A stretch of DNA of 64,000 bases from Gemmatimonadota bacterium (GCA_040388535.1 JAZKBR010000002.1:1-64000); one strand, 5' to 3'; counted from the first letter of the stretch, positions 18,206-26,998 are shown. The notes: a model not told the origin generated them from the sequence alone. Made by a program: numbers and translations.

Positions 18206-18772
18206 TTACCGCGACGGCTCGTAGCAGTTGAAAAGCTTTCCGCTCGCGAAGGCCCGGGTACTCGCGAGTTTCAACTGCCGGGGCGACGAAAGGCCATCGA
18301 ACATCGTCCGCCCGCTGCCGATCGCGATTGGATTCACGACCAGCTGGTATTCGTCGATCAGCGATTCCTGCGCGAGTTGCGCGACGAGCGTGCCGCTCCC
18401 GAGGATCACGAGATCGGGGCCGATCTCGCTCTTCATCTGGCGGACCGCCGTGGCCAGCCCGCCGCGAATCACCCGGGTGTTGTGCCACTCGGCCCGCTCG
18501 AGCGTGCTCGAGAAGACGATCTTCGGCATGCTGTTCATCCCCGCGGCCACCACCGGATTCATCTGCGCTGCGGCTGGTGTCGGCCAGAAGGCGGCCATCA
18601 GCTGATAGGTCACTCGCCCGAAGAGCAGCTCACCATTGCTCTCGGCATTGCCGGCAACGAAGGCATCGAACTCCGGATCGGGGGGGCCGCTGTGTGCCCA
18701 GGAGAAGTCACCATTGGCGCCGGTGAAATAGCCGTCGATGGTCACATTGTTGAATACGCTCAGTTTCCGCAT
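18206..18772 (-). CDS. DHFR/RibD-like reductase family protein
   Basis: A 188-residue protein of the dihydrofolate reductase-like RibD C-terminal family: opens MRKLSVFNNVTIDGYFTG, has LLFGRVTYQLMAAFWP, and an NADP-site-like VILGSGTLVAQL. Family members reduce pteridine- or flavin-precursor-like substrates; many are uncharacterised. It is located between the second YciI gene and the second ECF42 sigma, a common ECF42 neighbour. Confidence 0.87.
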   Translation of the reverse strand: MRKLSVFNNVTIDGYFTGANGDFSWAHSGPPDPEFDAFVAGNAESNGELLFGRVTYQLMAAFWPTPAAAQMNPVVAAGMNSMPKIVFSSTLERAEWHNTRVIRGGLATAVRQMKSEIGPDLVILGSGTLVAQLAQESLIDEYQLVVNPIAIGSGRTMFDGLSSPRQLKLASTRAFASGKLFNCYEPSR

Positions 18773-18800
18773 GGTGTCTCCGCAAGACGGCCGGTCGGTT

Positions 18801-19199
18801 TCACCCTGACACCGGTTCGCCATCGATGAAGCGCTGGACTACCGGATTTTCCGATCGTTCCATCAGGGGCCGGACTTCCACGACACCGTGAATCGAGGTG
18901 GGCGAGCGCGCGGCCCAGAGCAGCGCGGCATCGAGGTCAGCCACCTCGATGATGTGGAAACCCGCGAGCTGCTCCTTCGCCTCGGCATACGGCCCATCCA
19001 GCACGCGATGCTTGCCATCGACCGTGCGCACCGTGGTCGCCGAATTCGTGGGCTGCAACCCGCCGCTGCTCTTGAGCACACCGGCCGTCGTCATCGCGCC
19101 GACGAAGGCCTGATACGCGCCCAGCCACCGCGTCTGCTCCTCGGGCGATAACTCCGGCCAGCCGCCCTCGGAGACGTAGTCCAGCAAGATGTACTTCAT
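18801..19199 (-). CDS. YciI/DGPF-family protein of the second ECF42 cluster
   Basis: A 132-residue YciI-family protein with the motif Asp-Gly-Pro-Tyr at 68-71 followed by AKEQLAGFHIIEV. It probably heads the operon with the DHFR-like gene (28-base gap) and the second ECF42 sigma factor. Unlike the first cluster, I see no TGTCGA-type promoter upstream. Confidence 0.9.
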   Translation of the reverse strand: MKYILLDYVSEGGWPELSPEEQTRWLGAYQAFVGAMTTAGVLKSSGGLQPTNSATTVRTVDGKHRVLDGPYAEAKEQLAGFHIIEVADLDAALLWAARSPTSIHGVVEVRPLMERSENPVVQRFIDGEPVSG

Positions 19200-19217
19200 C
19201 GAAAATCCCTCTCAGTC

Positions 19218-19243
19218 GCGGACGGGCACGCTGCACCGTCCGC
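19218..19243. terminator. GC-rich hairpin between topoisomerase IB and YciI
   Basis: Perfect 8-base arms GCGGACGG and CCGTCCGC around a 10-base loop. It is 50 bases past the topoisomerase stop and 19 bases before the YciI start on the same strand. There is no T tract, so it may be a weak terminator or an operator/leader element. Confidence 0.35.
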
Positions 19244-19292
19244 ATCATGACGGCCGGGGATGGTGCCAATGGACATCTGGAAGAACGGGGCT

Positions 19293-20354
19293 TCAGCCCG
19301 GGGCGATCGCCTCGAGAAAGCGGAGCACCGCACTCTCCTCCCCGCTGAGCCCGTCGCGCACGGCACCGGACTTTGCGGCACCCAGCCACTGCCGGTACAG
19401 GTCATCATCCTCAAAGGCACCGAGCACGGCGGGGTGGACATAACTGCGGCGACAAACCGCCGGCGTGTTGCCGAGCTGTTCGGACACTGCCTTCACGGCG
19501 GCAACCAGCGCGCTCCGCCCCGGTGGCGCGGGAGTCTCGCGATGTTCGTCGAGTGCCCGTGCAGCCAGCACGGTGCCGGCCCAGGTGCGAAAATCCTTCG
19601 CCGTGAACTCCTGGCCTGCTATCTCTCGAATGTAACCGTTGACGTCGCTCGACTCGATCGTCTGGGCGTCGCCGTTTTCGTCGAGATACTGGAAGAGATC
19701 CTGCCCGGGGAGATCGCGGCACTGCTGCACCAGTCGCGCCAGCTGACGACTGCGGTGTGAAATGGCGTGGGGCTTGCCGCTCTTGCCGCGAAAGCGGAAC
19801 TGGATCGTGCTCCCGCTGACTTCGACGTGACGATCCTGCAAGGTGGTGAGGCCATACGACCGGTTGGTACGGGCATACTCCTCGTTGCCGATGCGGATGA
19901 AGGTGGCCTCGAGTAACTGGACGATCAGCGCCAGCACCTTCTCGCGCGGAATGCCGTTGCGGCCGAGGTCACGCGAGAGTGCCGCGCGGATTCGGGCGAG
20001 GGTGCCGCCAAACGCCAGGGTACGCTCGTACTTGGTGGCATCGCGCACTTCGCGCCAACGAGTGTGGTAGCGCGACTGCTTTCTGCCACGCGCATCACGC
20101 CCGGTCGCCTGCAGATGTCCGTTGGGCTGCGGACAGATCCAGACAGCGGTCCAGGCGGGAGGAATTGCGAGGGCCCGGATTCGTTCGAGCGTACTCCGGT
20201 CGCGAATCGTCTGCCCCGCAGCATCACGATAGCTGAAGCCGCGGCCACTGCGATGCCTGGTAAGGCCGGGGCGGTCGTCGAGCTGATAGCGCAGCGAGCC
20301 GGCCTTCGCCGAGGCTTCGGGTGGATGGAACGGATCGACTGCAGGTGCGGCCAT
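19293..20354 (-). CDS. Type IB DNA topoisomerase, poxvirus-like
   Basis: A 353-residue enzyme of the short bacterial topoisomerase IB group, which relaxes supercoils through a 3'-phosphotyrosyl intermediate. Visible landmarks: a small N-terminal domain to about residue 90, RIGNEEYA, the catalytic-strand KSGK region, KDFRTWAGT, and the nucleophile Tyr305 in CRRSYVHP. Length is normal for the group. ATG start with GGGAG upstream. It is often carried with DNA repair genes, but here it stands alone. Confidence 0.93.
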   Translation of the reverse strand: MAAPAVDPFHPPEASAKAGSLRYQLDDRPGLTRHRSGRGFSYRDAAGQTIRDRSTLERIRALAIPPAWTAVWICPQPNGHLQATGRDARGRKQSRYHTRWREVRDATKYERTLAFGGTLARIRAALSRDLGRNGIPREKVLALIVQLLEATFIRIGNEEYARTNRSYGLTTLQDRHVEVSGSTIQFRFRGKSGKPHAISHRSRQLARLVQQCRDLPGQDLFQYLDENGDAQTIESSDVNGYIREIAGQEFTAKDFRTWAGTVLAARALDEHRETPAPPGRSALVAAVKAVSEQLGNTPAVCRRSYVHPAVLGAFEDDDLYRQWLGAAKSGAVRDGLSGEESAVLRFLEAIAPG

Positions 20355-20422
20355 CGGAGACTCCCGCCGAGGAACTGATGGCCGGGGGACGCGCTACCGA
20401 CCTTGGCGTTGCACCTCAGCAC

Positions 20423-20803
20423 TCAGTGGCTGCGCCGCGGCCGCTGGCGTACCAGCAGTCCCACCACCGCGCCGATCACCATCGCGAGCAAGGTCACCAT
20501 CGCAATCGCCACGGCCGCACCGGCAATTGAGAAGGTCTCGGTCCTGCCTGGACCAATCTGCCACGAGATCCACCAGCCCACCGTCGCTTCGACCAGTCCC
20601 ACCACTCCCGCTGCCAGCGCCGCACTTCCTACCGAATTCATCGCCCGCCCCGCGACAAGGGCCACGCCGGCGTAGATGAGCCAGGTGCCATAGATGGCGC
20701 GGTAATAGGGAATGCCTAGCGGGCCAGAGCCGAGCGAGGCGGCGAGCTCATAGAGCAGGACAATCACGATGCCGATCACGACGATGCGCTGCCAACGACT
20801 CAC
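20423..20803 (-). CDS. Small four-helix membrane protein
   Basis: A 126-residue protein with four hydrophobic segments, beginning VSRWQRIVVIGIVIVLLYEL and ending in a basic RQRPRRSH tail. No family recognised. GTG 20803 is preferred because GGAG precedes it and residues upstream of it in the frame look non-coding. It follows the TauE-like gene by 34 bases on the same strand. Confidence 0.6.
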   Translation of the reverse strand: MSRWQRIVVIGIVIVLLYELAASLGSGPLGIPYYRAIYGTWLIYAGVALVAGRAMNSVGSAALAAGVVGLVEATVGWWISWQIGPGRTETFSIAGAAVAIAMVTLLAMVIGAVVGLLVRQRPRRSH

Positions 20804-20837
20804 GTCTGCCACTCCTCGCGAAGAAGATCCGTACCCA

Positions 20838-21566
20838 TCACGCGACGCCGAACAACAGCCAGATGCCGAGTACTCCGATGGCCCAAGCCACCACCTGCGC
20901 AAACTTCGCCACCGGCATCCCCAGCACGATCCGTTCGCCGACCAGCGTCCCGACGAGCACACCGATGGTCGCGATGCCAGTCGGCAACCAGTGCGGAACG
21001 AGTGCGCCGCCGGTCGACCAGAGATATACCGGCATGCGTGCGGCGTCCACCATCAAACCGGTGGCGGTGGCTGTCGCCACGAACGCTGCTGGCGATAGAT
21101 CGAACGCCATCAGCGCCGCAGCACGCATTCCACCCTGATTGCCGGCGACACCACCGAAGAGTCCGGACGTGAGACCGAACACCCCGACCAGGATCCCGCG
21201 CGGATGCCACCGCCGCGACCAGCCACTGAGCTGCGCGACCGCCGTCAGCAGCAATAGCGAACCAAGCACCTTCGTGAGTGCGCTCGGCCCGAGGCGCGTG
21301 TAGAGCAGTGCGCCCAGCAATCCCCCGATCGCACTCAGCAGGCCGAATCCCCGCACCACGCGCCAGTCGATTCGCTGCCGCAACCGCCAGCAGCGAAGCG
21401 CGGTGGCGAGCGCGTGGGGAATCGTGACGGCCGCAACGGCGACTCCGGCGCCGAGTCGCGTCGCGAGGAGTGGCGTCATCAGGGAACCGATACCGAATCC
21501 CACGACGCTCGCCGTCGCACCGGAGAAGATCGCCGCGAGCAGCACGAGCAGGAGAAACCAGGTCAT
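20838..21566 (-). CDS. TauE/SafE-family anion permease
   Basis: A 242-residue inner-membrane protein with about eight hydrophobic helices in two homologous halves: SGATASVVGFGIGSLMTPLL in the first and FGGVAGNQGGMRAAAL in the second. Family members are linked to export or uptake of sulfite, sulfoacetate or other organic anions; the substrate is unknown. Its ATG overlaps the GNAT stop as ATGA, so the two are translationally coupled. Confidence 0.85.
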   Translation of the reverse strand: MTWFLLLVLLAAIFSGATASVVGFGIGSLMTPLLATRLGAGVAVAAVTIPHALATALRCWRLRQRIDWRVVRGFGLLSAIGGLLGALLYTRLGPSALTKVLGSLLLLTAVAQLSGWSRRWHPRGILVGVFGLTSGLFGGVAGNQGGMRAAALMAFDLSPAAFVATATATGLMVDAARMPVYLWSTGGALVPHWLPTGIATIGVLVGTLVGERIVLGMPVAKFAQVVAWAIGVLGIWLLFGVA

Positions 21567-22078
21567 GCCGACGGACCCCTGTCGCTCTCGGGCTTCAGCT
21601 TCAATTGCCAGTATCCCACATCGATCCATGTGCCGAACTTGATTCCCACTTCCTTGAACTGCGCGACCTTTTCGAAACCGAGTCGCTCGTGCAACGCCAC
21701 ACTCGCAGGGTTGGGAAGTCCGATGCCGCCGATCACCAGATGCGTCGGCCCTTCGCGCAGCAGATCCAGGAGCGACTGGTAGAGCGCGGTTCCGATCCCC
21801 TTCCCCGTCGCCGCCTGGGCGAGATAGATGGTGCTCTCGACCGAGAAGCGGTAGCCGACACGCGCCTTCCACCGGCTGGCATAGGCATACCCCACCACCA
21901 CGCCACCCTCCTCGGCCACAATCCACGGCAGCCTCGCGGCGACAACGTCGGCGAGCCGCGCGGCCATCTCGGCGCCGTCGATCGGCTCCTCCTCGAAGGT
22001 CACGATGGTGTCGGTGATGTAGTGATTGTAGATCCGCGCCAGCGCGTCAGCATCGGCGAGGGTGGCGGTGCGAATCAT
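21563..22078 (-). CDS. GNAT acetyltransferase, phosphinothricin/methionine-sulfoximine type
   Basis: A 171-residue enzyme opening MIRTATLADADALARIYNHYI, with FEEEPID, a coenzyme A loop around AATGKGIGTAL and the closing GLPNPASVALHERLGFEKV. This matches the acetyltransferase group that acts on phosphinothricin or methionine sulfoximine and on other amino acid-like amines. It overlaps the TauE-like permease by 4 bases. A detoxification pair is plausible (inference). Confidence 0.87.
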   Translation of the reverse strand: MIRTATLADADALARIYNHYITDTIVTFEEEPIDGAEMAARLADVVAARLPWIVAEEGGVVVGYAYASRWKARVGYRFSVESTIYLAQAATGKGIGTALYQSLLDLLREGPTHLVIGGIGLPNPASVALHERLGFEKVAQFKEVGIKFGTWIDVGYWQLKLKPESDRGPSA

Positions 22079-22100
22079 CGTGGTACTCGCTCGTGCATCG

Positions 22101-22796
22101 TCAGACGACAGCCCCGAAGAGCCGCCCGACTCCCGCCGTACACGCCATCGCGACCGCGCCCCAGAAGGCCACCCGGAGTGCGCCGCGCCAGCGCGAGGCA
22201 CCACCGAGTCCCGCCGCCACGCTGCCGAGAATCACCAGCAAGACGATGGTGCTGGCCACGACGCTGGGGGTGAGCCATTTAAGGGGGACCAGTGCAGTGA
22301 GAATCGTTGGGGCGGCGGCGCCTGTCGCGAACGCCGCGGCGGAGGAGAGCGCCGCCTGAATGGGGCGGGCACGCGTGAGCTCGTGGATGCCCAGCTCGTC
22401 GCGAGCGTGCGCGCCAAGGGCGTCGTGTGCCATCAGCTGCTGCGCGACCTGAGCAGCGAGTGCCGGCGTGAGGCCACGCTGCTCATAGATGCCGGCGAGT
22501 TCGGCAGCCTCGAATTCGGGCGACGTGGCAAGCTCGCCGCGCTCGCGTGCGAGATCGGCCAGCTCCGTGTCGGATTGCGATGACACCGAGACGTACTCCC
22601 CGGCGGCCATCGAGAGCGCCCCGGCGGCCAGCCCCGCCACGGCAGCGACCAGCACGGCGGCGGCATCCGGTTGAGCGGCCGCGACCCCGACCACGAGACT
22701 GCTGGTAGAGATCAGACCGTCATTCGCGCCGAGTACGGCCGCACGGAGCCAGCCGATCCGGTCACTGCGGTGGGATTCGGGGTGCATTGTGCGCAT
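22101..22796 (-). CDS. VIT1/CCC1-type Fe2+/Mn2+ transporter
   Basis: A 231-residue membrane protein of the VIT family: DRIGWLRAAVLGANDGLISTSSLVVGVAAA, then AAGEYVSVSSQSDTELAD, a cytosolic Glu-rich helix, and three C-terminal membrane helices. Family members export or sequester iron or manganese. The conserved Asp and Met/Glu positions of helices 1 and 2 are present. An extended -10 and a dyad lie just upstream. Confidence 0.9.
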   Translation of the reverse strand: MRTMHPESHRSDRIGWLRAAVLGANDGLISTSSLVVGVAAAQPDAAAVLVAAVAGLAAGALSMAAGEYVSVSSQSDTELADLARERGELATSPEFEAAELAGIYEQRGLTPALAAQVAQQLMAHDALGAHARDELGIHELTRARPIQAALSSAAAFATGAAAPTILTALVPLKWLTPSVVASTIVLLVILGSVAAGLGGASRWRGALRVAFWGAVAMACTAGVGRLFGAVV

Positions 22797-22803
22797 CGCC
22801 CTC

Positions 22804-22824
22804 GGTACGGGAGTACCAAGGATA
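22804..22824 (-). promoter_or_regulatory. Possible promoter and operator of the VIT transporter gene
   Basis: On the minus strand, TGCTATCCT (an extended -10; TATCCT at 22819-22824) is followed at once by a dyad GGTAC-TCCC-GTACC (22804-22817), seven bases before the ATG. The dyad lies at the expected transcription start, where a metal-sensing repressor could bind. No clear -35 is seen. Confidence 0.35.
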
Positions 22825-22859
22825 GCACGCCACCACCGATCCGCCGACGCTCCTGAGCG

Positions 22860-23009
22860 CTAGTGCCGCTTGAAGTACTGCACTTCCCGTTCGTGCTTCT
22901 CGGCTGCCGCGCGGGTGGCGAAGGTGCCTAGGTTGCGGCGCTTCCCGGTTTTCGGGTTCTTGCGTCGGGAATACAATCGATACTCCCCCGATGCGAGCTT
23001 GCGAATCAT
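22860..23009 (-). CDS. Conserved 49-residue basic small protein
   Basis: Short reading frame starting MIRKLASGEYRLYSRRKN, with KTGKRRNLGTF in the middle and HEREVQYFKRH at the end. It is very basic and has no membrane segment or Cys pair. The wording matches, from memory, a widespread small protein family of unknown function. It is flanked by VIT and cysteine synthase genes on the same strand and is probably its own unit. Confidence 0.82.
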   Translation of the reverse strand: MIRKLASGEYRLYSRRKNPKTGKRRNLGTFATRAAAEKHEREVQYFKRH

Positions 23010-23111
23010 CACGGGCCTCCGTCATTCCTCGACCTCCCCCCGATGGGGAGTCCATGCTGGGGTGACGATGCCACCCCAGCCGGTTGCACCCGGGCGCTCA
23101 ACCCAGCTGAA

Positions 23112-24059
23112 CTACGCTCCCGGCACCTCGTCGGTCCCTTCGTTGATCCCTTCAAACAGAATGGTCGAGAGGTACCGTTCACCGGTATCGGGAAGCATCG
23201 CCAGGAGCACGGTGCCCTTCGGTGACTTCTCGGCGACCTTGCGTGCCGCCGCGAAGGTACCGCCGGAGGAGATACCACAGAAGATCCCTTCCTTCATCGC
23301 GAGCTCGCGCGCAGTGTCGCGCGCCTCGATGTCGGCGACCGTAACGATTTCGTCGTACACCGAGCGATTGAGCACGGCGCCCACGAAGTCCGGAGTCCAG
23401 CCCTGGATCTTGTGCGGCGCCCACTCCTTCCCCGACAGCAGCGCGGCACCTTCCGGCTCGGTCACGACGATCCGGATCCCTGGACGCGCCAGCTTGAGGA
23501 TCTCGCCGGCACCCGTCAGCGTCCCGCCGGTGCCGTACCCGGTAACCCAGACATCGAGCGGCTGACCGGCAAAGTCGCGCAGGATTTCCGGACCGGTGGT
23601 GTTGCGATGGTATTCCGGGTTCGCGGGATTCTCGAACTGCCGGGTCAGGAACCACCCGTTCTTTGCGGCAAGCTCTTCGGCGCGCCGCACCATCCCGCTT
23701 CCTCGTTCGGCCGCCGGCGTCAGCACGACCTTGGCGCCGAGAATCCGCATCAACTTCCGGCGCTCGATCGAGAACGAATCGGACATGACGGCAACGAAGG
23801 GGTATCCCTTGGCGGCGCACACCATGGCGAGCGCGATGCCGGTATTCCCCGACGTCGCCTCGATGACGGTCTGGCCGCGACGCAGCGTACCACGACGCTC
23901 GGCGTCCTCGATGATCGCCACTGCGAGACGGTCTTTCACCGAGGAAAGCGGGTTGAAGGCCTCGCACTTGACGTACATCGTAACGTGCGATGGAGCGAGC
24001 CGGTTGATCCGCACCACAGGGGTGTTGCCGATGGTGCCAAGGATGCTCTGGTGAATCAC
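23112..24059 (-). CDS. cysK: Cysteine synthase (O-acetylserine sulfhydrylase)
   Basis: A 315-residue fold-type II PLP enzyme. The Schiff-base lysine is Lys42 in SSVKDRLA, followed by the substrate loop EATSGNTGIALA and the PLP-phosphate loop GTGGTLTGAG. The C-terminus has CGISSGGTFAAA. It makes cysteine from O-acetylserine and sulfide. The GTG start has a good GGAG four bases upstream. No serine acetyltransferase is nearby. Confidence 0.93.
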   Translation of the reverse strand: MIHQSILGTIGNTPVVRINRLAPSHVTMYVKCEAFNPLSSVKDRLAVAIIEDAERRGTLRRGQTVIEATSGNTGIALAMVCAAKGYPFVAVMSDSFSIERRKLMRILGAKVVLTPAAERGSGMVRRAEELAAKNGWFLTRQFENPANPEYHRNTTGPEILRDFAGQPLDVWVTGYGTGGTLTGAGEILKLARPGIRIVVTEPEGAALLSGKEWAPHKIQGWTPDFVGAVLNRSVYDEIVTVADIEARDTARELAMKEGIFCGISSGGTFAAARKVAEKSPKGTVLLAMLPDTGERYLSTILFEGINEGTDEVPGA

Positions 24060-24151
24060 ACGTACTCCAGATTGTTGGTGGTGAACAGGGGGTGCTTCAC
24101 TCTGCGTGGCACCCGATGGGTCGCCGACATCGAGGCGGGACCCGCTCAGCT

Positions 24152-24754
24152 TCAGGGCGAACTCGATCCCCCGATAGTTCCGCTCACAATGGTGATCGGC
24201 GACGGATAGCTGATGGGTCCGATCGGCGTGTTGATCGTTGGTGTGGCCTTGATGGTGACCCGGGTCGGGTCCGCCCGCACCCCGGCCACCCCCGCCGCGA
24301 GATCGACCAGACTCTCGATCGGGCCGCTGAAAAACTGACGCAGGTTCAGTCGCATTTGCAATGGAATCACCACAGTCTGGCCGGCGGGCAGGGTCAGGCT
24401 CGAGTCGAGTGAACCGTTGATCGTTTCCCGGTTATCGAGCAACAGCGTCCAGGCGAGCCGCACCATCGTGGCGGTGGTCCGGTTCTCGGCGGGGTTCTGC
24501 GCCCGTACCTCGACCTGGAATTCCAGCGGCACGTTGTTGCTCGCCACGGCCAGGGCAATCCGGCCAACGTCAACCGCGGTGAGGTCGCGGTAGCCGGCGA
24601 TCCGGCTGAGCGCGACGCCCGCGATCCGCCCATTTCGTACGCCACCAAGTGCGAAGGCGACCCGCCTGAGCGCGGCAATCTGCTGCAACGTGGCGCAGGC
24701 GCAGAGCGCGAGCAGGCCGCCGGCCAGCCAGTAGCGGCGCAGTGTTCTTGTCAT
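24152..24754 (-). CDS. LEA type 2-like lipoprotein
   Basis: A 200-residue protein with a lipoprotein signal (lipobox LLALCAC). The body resembles water-stress/LEA-2 domains: strand-rich, with LEFQVEVRAQNPAENRTTATMVRLAWTLLLD and a repeating conserved Asn-Pro. Such domains bind lipids or stabilise membranes. ATG 24754 directly precedes the signal. It is followed by cysK after 92 bases. Confidence 0.7.
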   Translation of the reverse strand: MTRTLRRYWLAGGLLALCACATLQQIAALRRVAFALGGVRNGRIAGVALSRIAGYRDLTAVDVGRIALAVASNNVPLEFQVEVRAQNPAENRTTATMVRLAWTLLLDNRETINGSLDSSLTLPAGQTVVIPLQMRLNLRQFFSGPIESLVDLAAGVAGVRADPTRVTIKATPTINTPIGPISYPSPITIVSGTIGGSSSP

Positions 24755-24780
24755 CGAACGGCTCCGAAGTTTGATCCCGG

Positions 24781-25284
24781 TCAGGGTCGCCGGAAATGCA
24801 TGTACCAGTTGGTTTCCCAGTTCACGCCACCGTCCGGCGAAAACGCCTGCTTCCACACCGGACGCGAAGGATCAGTACGATCCCACTGGAAGGTGACGCG
24901 CACCGGCGCCCCGGCATGACTGTCTTCTCCCCGGAAGGTGCCGATGGCCCCCTCGAACCGCCCGGCGACCGGAGGACAGAGGCGCCCCGTGCTCGTGTCG
25001 ACCCAGTAGATCTGCCACTGCTCGTCGGCGAGGTCGAAGAAGCGCATCGAGACACCCTCGTAGAACGGCTCCCCCGCGGTCTGACACTGATCGATGTTCC
25101 CCAGCCCGCCGAGGAGCGCCTGCATCACGAAAGGCGTCTCGAACTCGATCCATTCGGTCGATCCGACCAGCCGCTCCCGCAGTCGGCGGTGGTGAATGAT
25201 CCAGTCACCCTGCAGGAAATCGAAGTCACGTGCGCCGGCTGGCCAGCCGGAGCGGACCTGGTCGGCAATGGGGAAGAGGGGCAT
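24781..25284 (-). CDS. DUF1579-like cytosolic protein
   Basis: A 167-residue protein, Trp- and Phe-rich, with RDFDFLQGDWIIHHRRL near the start and the closing VNWETNWYMHFRR, typical of a calycin-like small beta-barrel seen in DUF1579-type proteins. No signal peptide. Function unknown. It diverges from the RCC1 gene. Confidence 0.7.
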   Translation of the reverse strand: MPLFPIADQVRSGWPAGARDFDFLQGDWIIHHRRLRERLVGSTEWIEFETPFVMQALLGGLGNIDQCQTAGEPFYEGVSMRFFDLADEQWQIYWVDTSTGRLCPPVAGRFEGAIGTFRGEDSHAGAPVRVTFQWDRTDPSRPVWKQAFSPDGGVNWETNWYMHFRRP

Positions 25285-25378
25285 CGGCGGGTCCGGCGTG
25301 TCGGGGTTCGGGGAGAAATGCCGCTTTCTGGGGTATTGGCGGCAGCAGGCTCCTCAACTCCCGGGATGATAGCACCAA

Positions 25379-26875
25379 ATGCGGCTACCGACTCTTCGAT
25401 CGTTCTACCGCGGCCTTGGTTTCGTGGCCATCGCGCTGACCTTGGCAGGGTGCGACACAACCCTGACTGCGGGGGGCGGCCATCCCGAGTTCACCATTGC
25501 GGTCGGGACGGCAGCCACCGCCGTCACCCAGAGTGGGTCGGTCAGTACCTCCATCAAGGCGACCAGGCTCGATGGGCTGACTGCTGCCATCGGGTACACG
25601 GTCACTGGTGCACCGAATGGATTGGCGGCCACCATCGTGACCACGGGTGTCGCCGACAGCCTCACCCTCACGATGACCGCATCGGCCACCGTGACACCGG
25701 GCGAGTACGTTCTCGTCGTTCGCGCCACGGCCGGGGATTTCGTCCACGTGAAGGCGATCCGGGTCACCGTCATCCAGGCAGTCACCCCGCCCAACGACAA
25801 CCCGCCCGCAATCGTCTTCGTCGCGGTGGGGGCCCACACCTGTGCCATCGACGTCGCAGGCAAAGCCTATTGCTGGGGCTACAATGGCAATGGCCAACTC
25901 GGCAACAACACCACGTCGCTGGTGAACCCGACGCCAGTGGCCGTGCATGGCGGGATTTCCTTCAAGGAGATTTCCGTATCGCGGGTCGCCGACGTCAGCT
26001 GCGGACTCACGTTCGCTGGGGCGGCCTATTGCTGGGGCAGCAACGAAAGCGGGCAACTGGGTGACGGCACGAAGATTCGTCGCCTCGTCCCGACGCCAGT
26101 GGCGGGGGGACGGATCTTCAAGAGCCTCGCGGTCGGGAGCACTCACGTCTGCGCCGTCTCCATCGAGGGCACAGCTTGGTGCTGGGGCACCTCCCCGGCA
26201 GGGGCCTTCGGCGATGGCAGCACCGGTGAACACCTCACCGCCGTGCCCGTTCTAGGGCTGACGTTCCGGAACATCGTTGCCGGCACCGATTTCACCTGCG
26301 GTCTCACCACCACCAACCTCGTGTACTGCTGGGGCCTTGGGCCGAGCGGGCAGCTTGGCAACGGCCTGGCCACGACCAGCACGACGCCGGTGGCGGTATC
26401 GGGTGGCAGGGTCTTCCGCACGATCACGGCTGGCATCCAGGCGGTGTGCGGAGTGGACTTTGCGAGCGCCGCCTATTGCTGGGGACTCAACAGCTTCGGC
26501 ACCCTCGGCGAAGGCTCGAGTGAGACGACGGGCGGACCGGGGAAGCGCGCCGAACCGACAGCGGTCCTCGGGGGACACGCCTTCGTAGACCTGTCAGTTG
26601 GTGTCCAGACAAGTTGTGGCGCCGAGGCCGACGGAAAGGGCTTCTGTTGGGGATACAACTTTGGGGCGGTGGGCGACGGAACCGACGAACACCGCTCGAC
26701 GCCAACCGCAATCGTTGGCGCACTCGCCTTCCGGTCAGTCGTCGCCGGTAGCGGTTTCAGTTGCGGCCTGACTGCTGGAAATGCGGTCTACTGCTGGGGC
26801 GACAACACCAGTGGCTCCCTCGGCAATGGCACCACGGCGCCCACGAAGGTCCCGGTGGCGGTGCGCTGGCCCTGA
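25379..26875 (+). CDS. RCC1-repeat lipoprotein (seven-bladed propeller)
   Basis: A 498-residue protein with a lipobox (TLAGC) and an Ig-like N-terminal domain (about 25-140). Seven RCC1-type repeats follow, each with CWG and a later GxLGxG variant (YCWGYNGNGQLGNN first, YCWGDNTSGSLGNG last). Paired cysteines in each blade could form disulfides. Predicted to bind a partner at the cell surface; the ligand is unknown. A hairpin at 26951-26996 follows it. Confidence 0.88.
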   Translation: MRLPTLRSFYRGLGFVAIALTLAGCDTTLTAGGGHPEFTIAVGTAATAVTQSGSVSTSIKATRLDGLTAAIGYTVTGAPNGLAATIVTTGVADSLTLTMTASATVTPGEYVLVVRATAGDFVHVKAIRVTVIQAVTPPNDNPPAIVFVAVGAHTCAIDVAGKAYCWGYNGNGQLGNNTTSLVNPTPVAVHGGISFKEISVSRVADVSCGLTFAGAAYCWGSNESGQLGDGTKIRRLVPTPVAGGRIFKSLAVGSTHVCAVSIEGTAWCWGTSPAGAFGDGSTGEHLTAVPVLGLTFRNIVAGTDFTCGLTTTNLVYCWGLGPSGQLGNGLATTSTTPVAVSGGRVFRTITAGIQAVCGVDFASAAYCWGLNSFGTLGEGSSETTGGPGKRAEPTAVLGGHAFVDLSVGVQTSCGAEADGKGFCWGYNFGAVGDGTDEHRSTPTAIVGALAFRSVVAGSGFSCGLTAGNAVYCWGDNTSGSLGNGTTAPTKVPVAVRWP

Positions 26876-26950
26876 CGAGTGTCAGGGGGGCGTTACAGCA
26901 CGTCGGGCGCGCAATATTGTTCAAGGCCGACCATTCCTCCTAACCCTACC

Positions 26951-26996
26951 CTTCGCCCCGGCAGCTCAGTCTGGTCTGACTCAACCCGGGGCGAAG
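26951..26996 (+). promoter_or_regulatory. 11-bp stem-loop immediately upstream of the next start codon
   Basis: CTTCGCCCCGG (26951-26961) pairs perfectly with CCGGGGCGAAG (26986-26996) around a 24-base loop that contains a short AGTC/GACT dyad. It ends two bases before the ATG at 26999. It could terminate RCC1 transcription or, as a leader hairpin, control initiation of the next gene. There is no T tract. Confidence 0.55.
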
Positions 26997-26998
26997 TG

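Noticed and set aside
19199-19243. Possible ECF42 promoter before the second YciI gene
   Set aside because: A CGACTG is present, but the element 17 bases upstream is GGACGG, not TGTCGA, and the distance to the start does not match the two good examples.
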